NCBI RefSeq assembly: GCF_029960785.1
Contig: NZ_JASBQE010000118.1
Coordinates: 1 to 34,618, forward strand
Length of the DNA: 34,618 nt
Direction: 5' to 3'
DNA from: Polyangium sp. 15x6
GTDB taxonomy: Bacteria; Myxococcota_A; Polyangia; Polyangiales; Polyangiaceae
Positions 16,159-24,967 of this stretch are shown piece by piece. The stretch's first letter is position 1, and every line of letters starts with the position of its first letter. Both the position numbers and the translations under genes were made by a program. The notes under the pieces were generated by a model. It searched no databases, was not told the DNA's origin, and was given only the letters and a program-made list of their open reading frames with translations.

Positions 16159-19109
16159 CGGACGATGCCTTCGCAGGTGAGCGGCTGGCGGACCTCGGCG
16201 CCGAAGCCGAGGACCACGAGCGTGCCCTTGCCGGGGCCCTTGCCATCGAAGCGAGCGATGACCTTGCGGACCGTGCCCGGCGGGTCGTAGTAGCCGACCT
16301 CTGGCTCGTGGCGCTCGTCGCGGACCGCGATCTCCACGGCTTCGAGGCACGCGCGCGCCGGCGACCAGCGCAGGACGGCGAAGCCCGCCGATCCGCTCGC
16401 CGTGACGCCGAGGAGCGCGCCCTGGGCGAGGCCGATCTCCGTGTCGAAGGGCAGGACCACACGGGCGTCGTCGGGCTCGGGCGCGCAGCGAGGATCCGAG
16501 GCGGCGGCGAGGTCTGCGAGGGACGCGAGGCGCTTCTCGGGGCCGAGCGTGCCTCGATCCGGGTCGAGCGGCGCGAGCACGGCCTCGCCACCCGCGTCGA
16601 CGGCGACGACGACCGGGTCCTGTCCGCGCAGGCCGGCGGCGAGGTCGAAGCGGCTCGCGCCCTCGGGCGGATGGAGCGACGCGAGCGCACGTCGCGCGCC
16701 GGAGACGACGGCGCGGCTGGGCGTGGGCTTGGTGGGTGGCAGCTCCACGGCGGAGACGGCCTGATCGTCGCCGCTCCCCGTCACGAGCAAGACGCGGCTC
16801 CCGTGCACGACGCCCACCGTGGGATCGTCGACGCACCCGCCGATGGGGATCGTCAGGCCGGCGTCGTCGACGAGGGGAGCGGCGCAGCGGCCGAGGCCCG
16901 AGGTGGCCACGGCGCGCACCTTCGCGCCGTCGAGCACGTAGCCGAGCCGGATCTCGTACGGGTGAAACGGCGTCGGGCCGAGGCGCGAGAGCGGCACCGT
17001 GACGCGCGTGATGGGGGCTGCGAGGTCGAGCAGGGGCACGTAGGCGATCTCGGCGTCGCCCGTCATGCCCGCGGGCTGCGGGCCGTTCAGCGGGATGAGC
17101 ATCCCGCCCGTGAAGCCGATGCGGCCGGGCGCCGCGCGGGCGATCGGCGTCTTCGTGTAGCCGAGGCCGAACGAGTCGGGGGTCCGCTTGCCCTCGCTCG
17201 GGCCGGCATACCGGCAGGCGAGGCGCACGAGCGGGGGCGCGGGGATCGGGCGCTGGTAGTCGGGGTTCGGCTTCGGCGGGGTCGTGTCCTCCGGCGCAGG
17301 CTCGGACCCGTCGTTCCAGCCGATCCGCACGAACGTGCCGACCTGGCAGCCGACCTCGCTGCACGACATGGGCTCGGACGATCCGCCGCTCGGCGGGGGC
17401 GCGACGGGGCGGAAGGTGCGGCCGTAGTCGGTGGTCTCGAACAGGCGTTCGGTCTCGGTGCGGACGAGGCCGAAGCGGCCCGAGGTCGCGATGCTGGCGG
17501 TCTGCGCCGGCAAGGGGTGCTGCCGCGGGCGGCCCTCGGGGTCGATGGTCACGGCCGCGAGGTTCGAAGGGCTGTGGGCCGAGGGGAGCCAGCCTTCGAG
17601 GGTGCCGTCGGGCGTGACGTGGAGCGCGCGGGTGAGCAGCGCGGTCGTCGCGGAGGAGGAATAGGTGGTGATGTCGAGCGGCGGCTCGTTGCGGGCCACG
17701 CGCACGACGCGGAGGGCGCCGCGCACGGTGACGCGGGGCGCGCCGTGGAGGAACGTGCCGGGGATGGCCACGAGGGCCACGGCGGCGCCCTCGGCCCGGG
17801 GAATCCAGGCGACGACGTCGCTCGCGTCGGCCGGCGCGAGCGTGTGCTCGACCCACACGCCCGGGCCCTTGCGCACGCAGAAGACCGGGCTCCGCTGGTT
17901 CGAGGCGTTCGTCGGCGAGGCCGAGGCGACGACGTCGGCGGGCGAGCCCGGCGCGGGGCCCTCGCACGGGCCGACGAAACCGAGCGCCTCGCCGTCCGCG
18001 ACCACGAACCGATCCAAGCTCGGCGCGTCCGGCAGATCGAACGTGCGCTCGATGCGCCCGCCGCTCGCCAGATCGAGCACGGTGGCGCGGTTTTGCGACT
18101 CGCAGACGAGCAGCGCGCCGTCCTTCACGCGGAGCGGCGTGCACGTGTCGTCGCCCGTCTCGATCGAGAGCAGCGCGGTCGCCCGGCCCGTGCGCAGGTC
18201 GACGCGCGCGACGGCGCCCTCCGTGACCGTGAGGGCGTCCCCTTCGAGCCAGCGCAGCCCGTACGCGGTCGCCGCGTCGAGGGCCGACACGGCGGATTCC
18301 TCGGGCCAGCGATCGTCGAGGTCGGGCGGCGGTGCGTGGCGCGTCGGGCCCTGCGGGGCGCGATCCGACACGATGCTCCCGCGCGCGTCGACGAGGCGGC
18401 TCTCCTCGCCCCGGAGCAGGACCAGCAGATCCTCGCCCCGGACCTCGAGCTCCGTCGCGTCCGGCAGCTCGGCCGACACGTCGCGGAACGTCGCGCCGCC
18501 GTCCATCGTGAGGCGCGCGTGTCCGAACACCGTCAGCACCAGCGCGCGGCGCGCGTCCGCCGCGAGCCCGATGGCAAACCCGGGCAGGTCGAGCTTGCGG
18601 GGCGGCCCGCCCGCGGGCGACACCACGAACACGCCGGCCGCCGTGACGAGCCCCGTGCCGTCGACCCAGTCGAACGTGCGTTGCACGGCCGAGGGCAGCT
18701 TCCCGAGCGAACGCGCCTCGCCGAGCCACTCGGCTGCGCCGAACACCTCGCGCTCCCGCCAGAGCACGTACCGCGCGGGCGCCGACGGCGCGACGCTCCA
18801 CGCCGGGGCCGCGGTGGCTCCGTCGAACTCCGCCGTATCCTTGGCCGTCGCGATCACGTCGGCGCCGCGCGATTCGACCCGTCGACCGCTCGCGAGCGAC
18901 CGATCGACGCCGGCCTCGGTTCGCTCGATCCAGTCCGTCGAGCCCGGCACGACCCAGCGCGGCGGACCCAGCGCCTCGGCCCGCGGCGACGCCGCCGCCC
19001 CGCGCGCCTTCTCCCCCGACGGCGGCGTGATCGGCTCGGGCCGCGCCTGCGTGCAGCTCGCCGCGGCCACGAGGAGCGCGCAGGCCGACGTGAGGGCGGC
19101 GCGCTTCAT
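16155..19109 (-). CDS. large Asp-box lipoprotein, paralogue B of three
   Basis: A 984-residue protein with signal and lipobox (A-A-A-S-C, Cys19). Two Asp-box turns are clear (T-M-D-G-G-A-T-F-R-D and T-T-D-Y-G-R-T-F-R-P). It carries the C-S-E-V-G-C ... V-R-I-G-W-N segment and C-terminal A-C-L-E-A-V-E-I common to this set. Order and spacing of these landmarks match paralogues A and C, so all three arose by duplication followed by strong divergence. Likely an outer-membrane or periplasmic propeller protein; no enzyme motif is visible. Its ATG at 19109 overlaps the TGA of paralogue C (ATGA), fixing the start and implying coupled translation. A GAGGAG lies upstream. Confidence 0.85.
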   Translation of the reverse strand: MKRAALTSACALLVAAASCTQARPEPITPPSGEKARGAAASPRAEALGPPRWVVPGSTDWIERTEAGVDRSLASGRRVESRGADVIATAKDTAEFDGATAAPAWSVAPSAPARYVLWREREVFGAAEWLGEARSLGKLPSAVQRTFDWVDGTGLVTAAGVFVVSPAGGPPRKLDLPGFAIGLAADARRALVLTVFGHARLTMDGGATFRDVSAELPDATELEVRGEDLLVLLRGEESRLVDARGSIVSDRAPQGPTRHAPPPDLDDRWPEESAVSALDAATAYGLRWLEGDALTVTEGAVARVDLRTGRATALLSIETGDDTCTPLRVKDGALLVCESQNRATVLDLASGGRIERTFDLPDAPSLDRFVVADGEALGFVGPCEGPAPGSPADVVASASPTNASNQRSPVFCVRKGPGVWVEHTLAPADASDVVAWIPRAEGAAVALVAIPGTFLHGAPRVTVRGALRVVRVARNEPPLDITTYSSSATTALLTRALHVTPDGTLEGWLPSAHSPSNLAAVTIDPEGRPRQHPLPAQTASIATSGRFGLVRTETERLFETTDYGRTFRPVAPPPSGGSSEPMSCSEVGCQVGTFVRIGWNDGSEPAPEDTTPPKPNPDYQRPIPAPPLVRLACRYAGPSEGKRTPDSFGLGYTKTPIARAAPGRIGFTGGMLIPLNGPQPAGMTGDAEIAYVPLLDLAAPITRVTVPLSRLGPTPFHPYEIRLGYVLDGAKVRAVATSGLGRCAAPLVDDAGLTIPIGGCVDDPTVGVVHGSRVLLVTGSGDDQAVSAVELPPTKPTPSRAVVSGARRALASLHPPEGASRFDLAAGLRGQDPVVVAVDAGGEAVLAPLDPDRGTLGPEKRLASLADLAAASDPRCAPEPDDARVVLPFDTEIGLAQGALLGVTASGSAGFAVLRWSPARACLEAVEIAVRDERHEPEVGYYDPPGTVRKVIARFDGKGPGKGTLVVLGFGAEVRQPLTCEGIVR

Positions 19110-22100
19110 CGGGCTCGCTCCTCGGGCGCTGGTTCGAGCTTGCAGTCGAGCGCTTGCCGCAGCCCGCCCGCCTGGAGCACGGCGCCGCGCCGCTTCGAGC
19201 CCGAAGCCTCCCACCGCACGACCAGGCTCCCCTCGCTGCGCGTGATGTCGTCGGGCCGCCGCTCGGCCCCGAGGTCGAGCGCCTCCACGCACACGCGCTC
19301 CTCCGTCCAGCGCAGGAGCGCCGCGCCCGCCGCGCGCAAGGACACGCCCGGCAGCGCGCGTGTATCGATCCCGAACCACGACCCGGGCTCCAGCGGCACG
19401 AGCGCACGCCAGCCCTTGGCCTTCTTGCAGCGCGGATCGTCGGCCGGCGTCGCGGTCGACCACGGCGCGAGCGCCGTCCGCGGCCGCGGGCTCTGCGTGG
19501 CCGGATCGAGCTCCGCCACCGCGGTCACGCGCGGCGGACTCCCGTCCCAGAGCAAGAGCCCGATCGCCCCATCGTCCCGCCGCGCCAACGTCACCGGCCT
19601 TCGCCCGCCGCTGTCGCGCTCCTGGCCCATGAAGACCGGCGGCCTTGTCGGCGCCTGCCCGTGCTCCTCGAACGTCATGCGCCGGCGGATCTCGCCCAGC
19701 ACGAGCACGCGCTCCGGCCCGAGCAGGAGCCCGGCGCCCACGGCGTTCTCGCTCATCGCGTAGCGCCGCGGCTCGAAGAGCGGCAGCGTCGTCGTGCGCT
19801 CGTTCGCCAGCACGACCTCGTTCCTGTCGGTCACGAACAGCAGCGCGACGTCCCCTTTCGGCGCGAGCAGCGGCGTCACCACCACGCGCCGCGCCTCCTC
19901 GAGCTCCGCGCCCGTCGCGTCGATCCGCAACGGCGGCGCGCCCGGCTCGAACGGCATCCGCATCACGAGCGAATGCGTGCGGAGCGGCGCCGCGCTGGCC
20001 TTTCGCGGCGGCGTCTTCCCGGGCGTTTTTCCGGGGGGCGCCGGCGGGGCCTGTCCGGCTTGCTGCGCGCCTTTCATCAGCGCTTGCAGCGCGTCCTTCG
20101 GGAGCTGCGCGAGGACCTCCGGCGGCAGCGCGTGCAGAATGTCGGCCGACGGCCCCGCTGCATTCGGCTCCCCGGGCGCGTTCTCCACCTCGCGCACGAG
20201 CGTCACCAGGTCCCCGAGCCCGGTCTGCCACGACAACCTGCCCTTGTCCGGCACGAGCGCGGCTTCCGGAACGACCTCCGGCGTGCCGGCCGGCGTGCAG
20301 GCGAGCCGCACTGGCGCCTTCGCCTCCGGCTCCTCGTAAGGTTTGGCCGGGTACACCACCGGCGCCGCGCCGGTCGATCCCCAGCCGAGGCGCGTCACCG
20401 GCCCCATCGCGCACCCGAGCGGCGAGCAGAAGCCGCCGAAGGCCGCCGGCGGCAGCGGCGACCGCCCCGCCGCTTGGAAGCTCCGGCCGTGATCGATCGT
20501 CTCGTACAGATCGCCGTCCCGCGTGAGCGCCACGCCGAAATCGCCGGTCGTGATCATGCCGAGGACCCGCGGCGGCGGGGCGAACGTCGTCACCCGCCCG
20601 CGCGGATCCACGACGACCCCGGTGAACACCCCGCCCACCTCGCCGCCGTTCGGCGACACCAGCCAGCCCTCGATCGAGCCGTCCTCGCGCACCTGGAACC
20701 GCCGCTCGACGAGCGGCCCGAGCGGCCCGCGCATGCCGCCCGAATACATGCCGTACGGATTGAACGAGGGCCGCGAGAACACCATGCCGGAGACCTCGCC
20801 GGGCACCCGCACGATCCGCACGCCGCCTTGCGCGACCACGCGTGGCTCGTCGGCCTTCGGCTCGGGCAAACCCTCCACGCGTGGATCGACGACCAGCGCC
20901 ACCGCCGTCCCGTCCCGCCGCGGCGCCCAGCCGTACACCTCCTGCCCGGGCGGGAGCTCGATCGTGTGCTCGACCCAGTCGCCCGGCCCTCGCCGCACGC
21001 AGATCCGCGTCGCCGGCCGGATCTCGCTGCCGAGATCCATGCGCGACGGATCGTTCATATCGATCATCCGCGGCGTGAACTTGCACGACCCCACGAACGC
21101 GAGCGCGCCCGCGTCGTCGGTCACGAAATACCCGTCGTCGCTGAAGGCCCGCTCGACGACCGGCGGAAACGCCCCGTCCCGCAGGCTCATCACGTACGAG
21201 CTCGTGTCCTGGTACATCTCCCAGCCGCACACGACGAGCGGCGCCTCGGGCCCTGCCACCGACGAGCACATGAGCCCCGGCTGCGGAAAATCCGTCACGG
21301 TCCGGACGAGCGTGCCCCGCCCGAGATCCACCTCGGCCAGGGCCGACGGGTTCACCGCCAGCGCGCGCCCCGCCGCGACCCTCGCCCCGCCGAGCACCGC
21401 GGCCTGGATCGGCGGCGTATCCCGCCAGATCCACCACGCGTTCCGATCGTCCGCCCTCGAACCGGGCAGGATCGGCTCGAACCCGCGCCCGTGCGACGAA
21501 CCGTGCTGCGCCCCATCCATCGGCCCGAACCGCCCGTCCGCGCCGAGCGGCAGCCGCCCTTGCCACGTATCCACCGCGACCGCGCCCGGCTGCACCAGGA
21601 ACGTCTTGCTCCCGAGGCCCGCGACGCCGGCCGCGTCGTTCCACGTCGCCCCCCCGTCCCCCGTTGAGGCGAGCCGGCCGAGGTAGTCCACGCGCACCGC
21701 GCGTTTCCCATCGAGCGCCGCGAAATCCGCGAGCCCCGCCTCGCTCGCCGCTTCGAGCGTGTCGCTCCCCTTCCGCAGCGCCGCCGTCCCCGCCTCGCCG
21801 AACACGAGCACCGCGTCGAGCCCGCTCCTCGCCCCGCGCACGGCCCCGACCCCGAGCGCGCCGCCGAGCGCGACCGGCCGGAGCGGCCCCGTGAACGTGT
21901 CCGACCGGAACACCCGCGCGCGGCTCCAGTGGACGAACCCGCCGCCGAGGTGCGGCGCCACCACGAGCGACCCGACGAGCGGATCACTCTTCACCGACAG
22001 ATCGACGTCCCAGGCCGCCGAAAGCACCTCGCCGCTGTCGGGCGAAAGCTCGAACCGCACGCCCGCCGACACCAGCCGGTCTCGATCCGCCTCGTGCGAC

Positions 22101-22288
22101 ACCCAGAATGCGTCGTCGACCGCCGTATGAAACAGCCGCGCCCCGCCCACGAGCGGCGCGTCGAGCCCGAGGGACGGCGCCTCCTTTGGACCGGCCTTCG
22201 CGTGGGTGGGCGTGGGCGCCGGGCGTGTACAGGCCCCGAGCGCGAGGGCCGCGGCGAGGAGAGACGGTCGATCGAGTCGTCCCAGCAT
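19106..22288 (-). CDS. large Asp-box lipoprotein, paralogue C of three (first in operon)
   Basis: A 1,060-residue protein with signal and lipobox (A-L-G-A-C, Cys20), then a Pro/Lys linker. Asp-box-like turns are degenerate here (G-D-G-G-A-T-W-N-D and T-I-D-H-G-R-S-F-Q). The shared cysteine segment reads C-S-P-L-G-C-A-M-G ... T-R-L-G-W-G, and V-C-V-E-A-L-D-L near the C-terminus matches the other two. It alone has an extra Ala/Pro/Lys insertion (A-P-P-A-P-P-G-K-T-P-G-K-T-P) near residue 755. It is the promoter-proximal gene; the ATG at 22288 has no obvious Shine-Dalgarno. Only 54 bases separate it from the SnoaL-like gene upstream on the same strand. Function unknown. Confidence 0.83.
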   Translation of the reverse strand: MLGRLDRPSLLAAALALGACTRPAPTPTHAKAGPKEAPSLGLDAPLVGGARLFHTAVDDAFWVSHEADRDRLVSAGVRFELSPDSGEVLSAAWDVDLSVKSDPLVGSLVVAPHLGGGFVHWSRARVFRSDTFTGPLRPVALGGALGVGAVRGARSGLDAVLVFGEAGTAALRKGSDTLEAASEAGLADFAALDGKRAVRVDYLGRLASTGDGGATWNDAAGVAGLGSKTFLVQPGAVAVDTWQGRLPLGADGRFGPMDGAQHGSSHGRGFEPILPGSRADDRNAWWIWRDTPPIQAAVLGGARVAAGRALAVNPSALAEVDLGRGTLVRTVTDFPQPGLMCSSVAGPEAPLVVCGWEMYQDTSSYVMSLRDGAFPPVVERAFSDDGYFVTDDAGALAFVGSCKFTPRMIDMNDPSRMDLGSEIRPATRICVRRGPGDWVEHTIELPPGQEVYGWAPRRDGTAVALVVDPRVEGLPEPKADEPRVVAQGGVRIVRVPGEVSGMVFSRPSFNPYGMYSGGMRGPLGPLVERRFQVREDGSIEGWLVSPNGGEVGGVFTGVVVDPRGRVTTFAPPPRVLGMITTGDFGVALTRDGDLYETIDHGRSFQAAGRSPLPPAAFGGFCSPLGCAMGPVTRLGWGSTGAAPVVYPAKPYEEPEAKAPVRLACTPAGTPEVVPEAALVPDKGRLSWQTGLGDLVTLVREVENAPGEPNAAGPSADILHALPPEVLAQLPKDALQALMKGAQQAGQAPPAPPGKTPGKTPPRKASAAPLRTHSLVMRMPFEPGAPPLRIDATGAELEEARRVVVTPLLAPKGDVALLFVTDRNEVVLANERTTTLPLFEPRRYAMSENAVGAGLLLGPERVLVLGEIRRRMTFEEHGQAPTRPPVFMGQERDSGGRRPVTLARRDDGAIGLLLWDGSPPRVTAVAELDPATQSPRPRTALAPWSTATPADDPRCKKAKGWRALVPLEPGSWFGIDTRALPGVSLRAAGAALLRWTEERVCVEALDLGAERRPDDITRSEGSLVVRWEASGSKRRGAVLQAGGLRQALDCKLEPAPEERAR

Positions 22289-22342
22289 CGGGGGAGCGCG
22301 CCGACGGTAGCGAAAGCGGCGCCTGGGTCCTAGGGGTTTTTG

Positions 22343-22819
22343 CTACCTCGCCCCGTGCCCGAGCGGCACGTGCGACTGCGAATACGTTCGCTTCTCTCGC
22401 ACCTTGCCCCCCTCGAAATGCAGCACGTCGAGCCCCTGCCAGGCGAACACGCGCCCATACACCCCGCGGAACAGGAGGTTGCGCACCTCGGCGAGCCCGG
22501 GAAGCGCTTTCTCGGCTCCTTCGAGTTCGTGCCGACAGGTCCAGCGCACCATTGCCTTCCCGGCCTCCTCGTCGAGCAGCCGGTCCTCCGTGACGAATGA
22601 AATCCGGCCGAACTCCCCCCGGAATTGCGGCTCGAATGCGGCGCGGATCCGCCCCTTGCCCCGGTGCTCCTTGCCGTCGTACGTCACGTAGAGCGCGTCT
22701 TCCGTGAAATGCTGCATCACGGCGTCGAGGTCTCCGCGGTTGAACGCGTCGACGAAGCCGTCCACGAGGACCAGCAAATCGTCACGGGAGAGCGCGTGGA
22801 TCGCCATCGGCCGCGGCAT
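22343..22819 (-). CDS. SnoaL-like / NTF2-fold protein
   Basis: A 158-residue protein with the NTF2/SnoaL signature: helix with F-V-D-A-F-N-R-G-D-L-D-A-V-M-Q-H-F-T-E-D-A, then Y-D-G-K-E-H-R-G-K-G-R-I-R-A-A-F, and C-terminal strands with V-L-H-F-E-G-G-K-V-R-E-K-R-T-Y. These small conical folds serve as isomerases, hydrolases, dehydratases or simple binding proteins; no specific reaction can be assigned. Start at 22819 is chosen because GGAGACGGGCGGGGG precedes it; a second in-frame ATG four codons on (22807) has no ribosome site. It diverges from the SRAP gene across about 170 bp and could be read through into the big-lipoprotein operon. Confidence 0.85.
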   Translation of the reverse strand: MPRPMAIHALSRDDLLVLVDGFVDAFNRGDLDAVMQHFTEDALYVTYDGKEHRGKGRIRAAFEPQFRGEFGRISFVTEDRLLDEEAGKAMVRWTCRHELEGAEKALPGLAEVRNLLFRGVYGRVFAWQGLDVLHFEGGKVREKRTYSQSHVPLGHGAR

Positions 22820-22990
22820 CGTCGCCCCCGCCCGTCTCCTTGTCAACACGCCTCGCCGCGCGGCCGCTCGCATCCTCCTCCCCACGAGCGCCCCTCGATG
22901 TGGTACGAACGGCCCGCGGCCCGTGCGTCTCGCGAGACCCGTTCGCCGCGTGCGCAAGCTCCGCTGCTTCCCGAAGTTTCGGATGTTCCC

Positions 22991-23683
22991 ATGTGTGGTC
23001 GATACACCCTGACGAACGTCGCGCCGAACTTGCTCGGGCCCCTTTTCGGGGTCCTCGACATCCCGCTCCTCTCGCCGCGCTTCAATGTCTCGCCCACGCA
23101 GGACGTGCCCATCGTGCGTGTCCTCTCGCCCGGCGCGCCGCGCAGCCTCGAGCTCGCGCGCTGGGGGCTCGTTCCTTCGTGGGCCAAGGATCTCTCGATC
23201 GGCGATCGCATGATCAACGCCCGGGTCGAGACCGCCGCCGAGAAGCCCGCGTACCGGTCGAGCTTCAAGTCGAAGCGTTGCCTCGTCGTCACGGACGGCT
23301 TCTACGAGTGGAAAAAGCTCGGCACCGGCAAGAAACAGCCTTGCCGCATCCACATGCCGGACGAGAAGCCGTTCGCCTTCGCCGGCCTCTGGGCGCGCTG
23401 GAAGAACGCCGAGGGCAGCGCGCTCGACACCTTCACCATCCTCACGGCCGAGGCCCGCGCGGCCGTGGCGGACGTTCACGATCGCATGCCCGTCATCCTT
23501 GCTCCGGACGCCTACGGATCCTGGCTCGATCCTGACGAGCAGCGCCCGGATTTCCTGCAGGCGATGGTACAGGCGCGCATCGGCGACGACCTCGTGGTGA
23601 CGCCCGTCTCCACCCGCGTCAACAACCCCCGCAACGAGGGACCCGAGAACGTGCGTCCCCTTTTCGCGCAGGACCTTTCGTGA
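22991..23683 (+). CDS. SRAP-domain abasic-site processing protein (YedK/HMCES family)
   Basis: A 230-residue protein with the full SRAP set: Met-Cys-Gly-Arg-Tyr at the N-terminus (Cys2 becomes residue 1 after Met removal), Asn76, Arg78 and Glu80 in I-N-A-R-V-E-T, Glu106 in D-G-F-Y-E-W-K, and His163 in V-H-D-R-M-P-V. In YedK and HMCES these residues form a stable thiazolidine cross-link between the N-terminal cysteine and abasic sites in single-stranded DNA, protecting them from error-prone repair. Length matches bacterial members. The start is set by Cys2; the ribosome site is weak. It stands alone between the divergent SnoaL-like gene and the sigma-54-type promoter. Confidence 0.95.
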   Translation: MCGRYTLTNVAPNLLGPLFGVLDIPLLSPRFNVSPTQDVPIVRVLSPGAPRSLELARWGLVPSWAKDLSIGDRMINARVETAAEKPAYRSSFKSKRCLVVTDGFYEWKKLGTGKKQPCRIHMPDEKPFAFAGLWARWKNAEGSALDTFTILTAEARAAVADVHDRMPVILAPDAYGSWLDPDEQRPDFLQAMVQARIGDDLVVTPVSTRVNNPRNEGPENVRPLFAQDLS

Positions 23684-23838
23684 ACGCAAGACGTGCGAGG
23701 GCCGCGGACATCACTGCGACGTCCAGGCATCAGCGCGCCGCGCGCGGGACGGACGTTCGGCGCGCGATCTTTGCGCGACACGCGCCACCTTCGCGCGTCC
23801 TCTGCTCAATCGGGGCCTTCCCGACGGCATCCATGCGG

Positions 23839-23854
23839 TGGCACGACAATTGTT
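23839..23854 (+). promoter_or_regulatory. candidate sigma-54 (-24/-12) promoter
   Basis: TGGCACGACAATTGTT matches the sigma-54 consensus TGGCACG-N4-TTGCW at all seven -24 positions and four of five -12 positions (T instead of C). It lies 52 bases before the ATG of the receiver-like/GAF gene, leaving a leader of about 40 bases that contains GGAGGAGG at 23891. Sigma-54 promoters need an enhancer-binding activator; none is encoded in this window. Base spacing is correct and the region is non-coding, but this is a single-site match. Confidence 0.55.
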
Positions 23855-23905
23855 TAACTTGGTGGCGAATCCCCTGAACCCCCCGCCCCCCGGAGGAGGT
23901 ACGTC

Positions 23906-24853
23906 ATGTCCGCATTCGCCCTCGTCGCCGAACCCGATCCAGCCCTCTCTGCTGCCCAGGTTGCCGTCGTCGACGCCCTCGGCCTCGTCCCGCTCGTCGC
24001 GCAGGACGGAGAGCGCGCCATCTGGCTCCTCCGCCGCTTCGGGACGCCGGCGCTGCTCGTCACGTCCTTGTCGCTCCCCGTCGTCGACGGGTTCGAGGTC
24101 CTCGACTGGCTGCGCGCGCGCATCAGCGGTCGCGGCGCGAAGGTCATCGTCACCTCGCCGTTCCCCGAGCTCCGCGCCTTCGCCGGCGCGCTGCGCGAGC
24201 ACCTCGGCATCCACGCGATCCTCCCGCGGAACGCCTCGGCGGACACGCTGCGCGTCGTCGCCGACGCCCTGCTGAAGGGCGCGGAGATGCCGGCGCCTCT
24301 CTCGGAGGCGGCGCTCTCGACGCAGGTGAACTCCGTCCGCTCGATGCAGGAGGGCCCGAAGGATCCGCGCCTCGACTGGTTCGTCCGGTCGGCGTTGGAG
24401 GAGCTGCACGCGTCGGTTGGGCTTGCGATCGTGGCTCAGGGGGAGGGCCGCGTCCTCGTCTCGGCGGTGGGGATGGAGCCGCGCAGGTGGCCGGTGCTCG
24501 GGGGGATCGGCCGGCACGTGCTCGGGGCGGGGGAGACGCTCGTCGTGGCGGACGCGTTCGCGCATCCGTTTTTCCAGGGCGACGTCGCGGTGACGGAGGG
24601 GCTCGTGCGGGGCTTCGCGGCGGCGCCGGTGCTCGACGCGGCGGGACGCACGCGGGGCATGCTCTGCGTGATCGAGCCGAAGGCGCGGTTGCGCATTGGC
24701 CCCGAGGGCCTCGTGCGCCTCGCCGAGCGGGCGCGGCTCATCGGCACGGCGATCCCCACCATCGAGCCTGGCGTGGGCCGCCTCCTCCGCGCCAGCCGCC
24801 GCCGGATCATCGAGGCCATGCCGGACAGCGCTCCCATCTCGAGCCCGCGGTAG
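23906..24853 (+). CDS. receiver-like protein lacking the phospho-acceptor Asp, with C-terminal GAF-like domain
   Basis: A 315-residue protein. Residues 1-125 have response-regulator receiver architecture: early acidic residues (A-E-P-D-P), then L-L-V-T-S-L-S-L-P-V-V-D-G. Where D-L-x-M-P-x-x-D-G is usual, Ser54 replaces the phosphorylated Asp. The conserved Thr (V-I-V-T-S) remains and the usual Lys is in L-P-R-N. Residues about 165-300 resemble a GAF sensor domain (V-L-G-G-I-G-R-H-V-L ... F-A-A-A-P-V-L-D-A-A-G-R-T-R-G-M-L-C-V-I). It probably acts by phosphorylation-independent signalling or binding of a small ligand. No DNA-binding domain. An excellent GGAGGAGG and a candidate sigma-54 promoter precede it. 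Confidence 0.8.
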   Translation: MSAFALVAEPDPALSAAQVAVVDALGLVPLVAQDGERAIWLLRRFGTPALLVTSLSLPVVDGFEVLDWLRARISGRGAKVIVTSPFPELRAFAGALREHLGIHAILPRNASADTLRVVADALLKGAEMPAPLSEAALSTQVNSVRSMQEGPKDPRLDWFVRSALEELHASVGLAIVAQGEGRVLVSAVGMEPRRWPVLGGIGRHVLGAGETLVVADAFAHPFFQGDVAVTEGLVRGFAAAPVLDAAGRTRGMLCVIEPKARLRIGPEGLVRLAERARLIGTAIPTIEPGVGRLLRASRRRIIEAMPDSAPISSPR

Positions 24854-24967
24854 TTTGGACTCCTTGCCGCGTCGGGTTCGTGCCCGGACGTGCCAGAAGC
24901 CCGAGGGTTCTACCTGGCACGCTGGCCGAAGCTGGCCTTTCATCTTGGATTCCGGTATCAGTGGCGC

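Noticed and set aside
13276-16290. A 1,004-codon plus-strand frame opposite lipoprotein A
   Set aside because: No domain, Gly/Ala/Glu/Arg monotony; the minus-strand product has signal peptide, lipobox and conserved motifs.
16308-19763. A 1,151-codon plus-strand frame opposite lipoproteins B and C
   Set aside because: Same antisense pattern, low-complexity composition, crosses two real coupled genes.
22108-22600. Overlapping plus-strand frames near the SnoaL-like gene
   Set aside because: They are Arg/Pro-rich shadows of lipoprotein C and the SnoaL-like gene.
24917-24935. Second sigma-54-like site (TGGCACGCTGG...) before the first STAS-like gene
   Set aside because: The -24 half matches but no TTGC-type -12 half is present at the right spacing.
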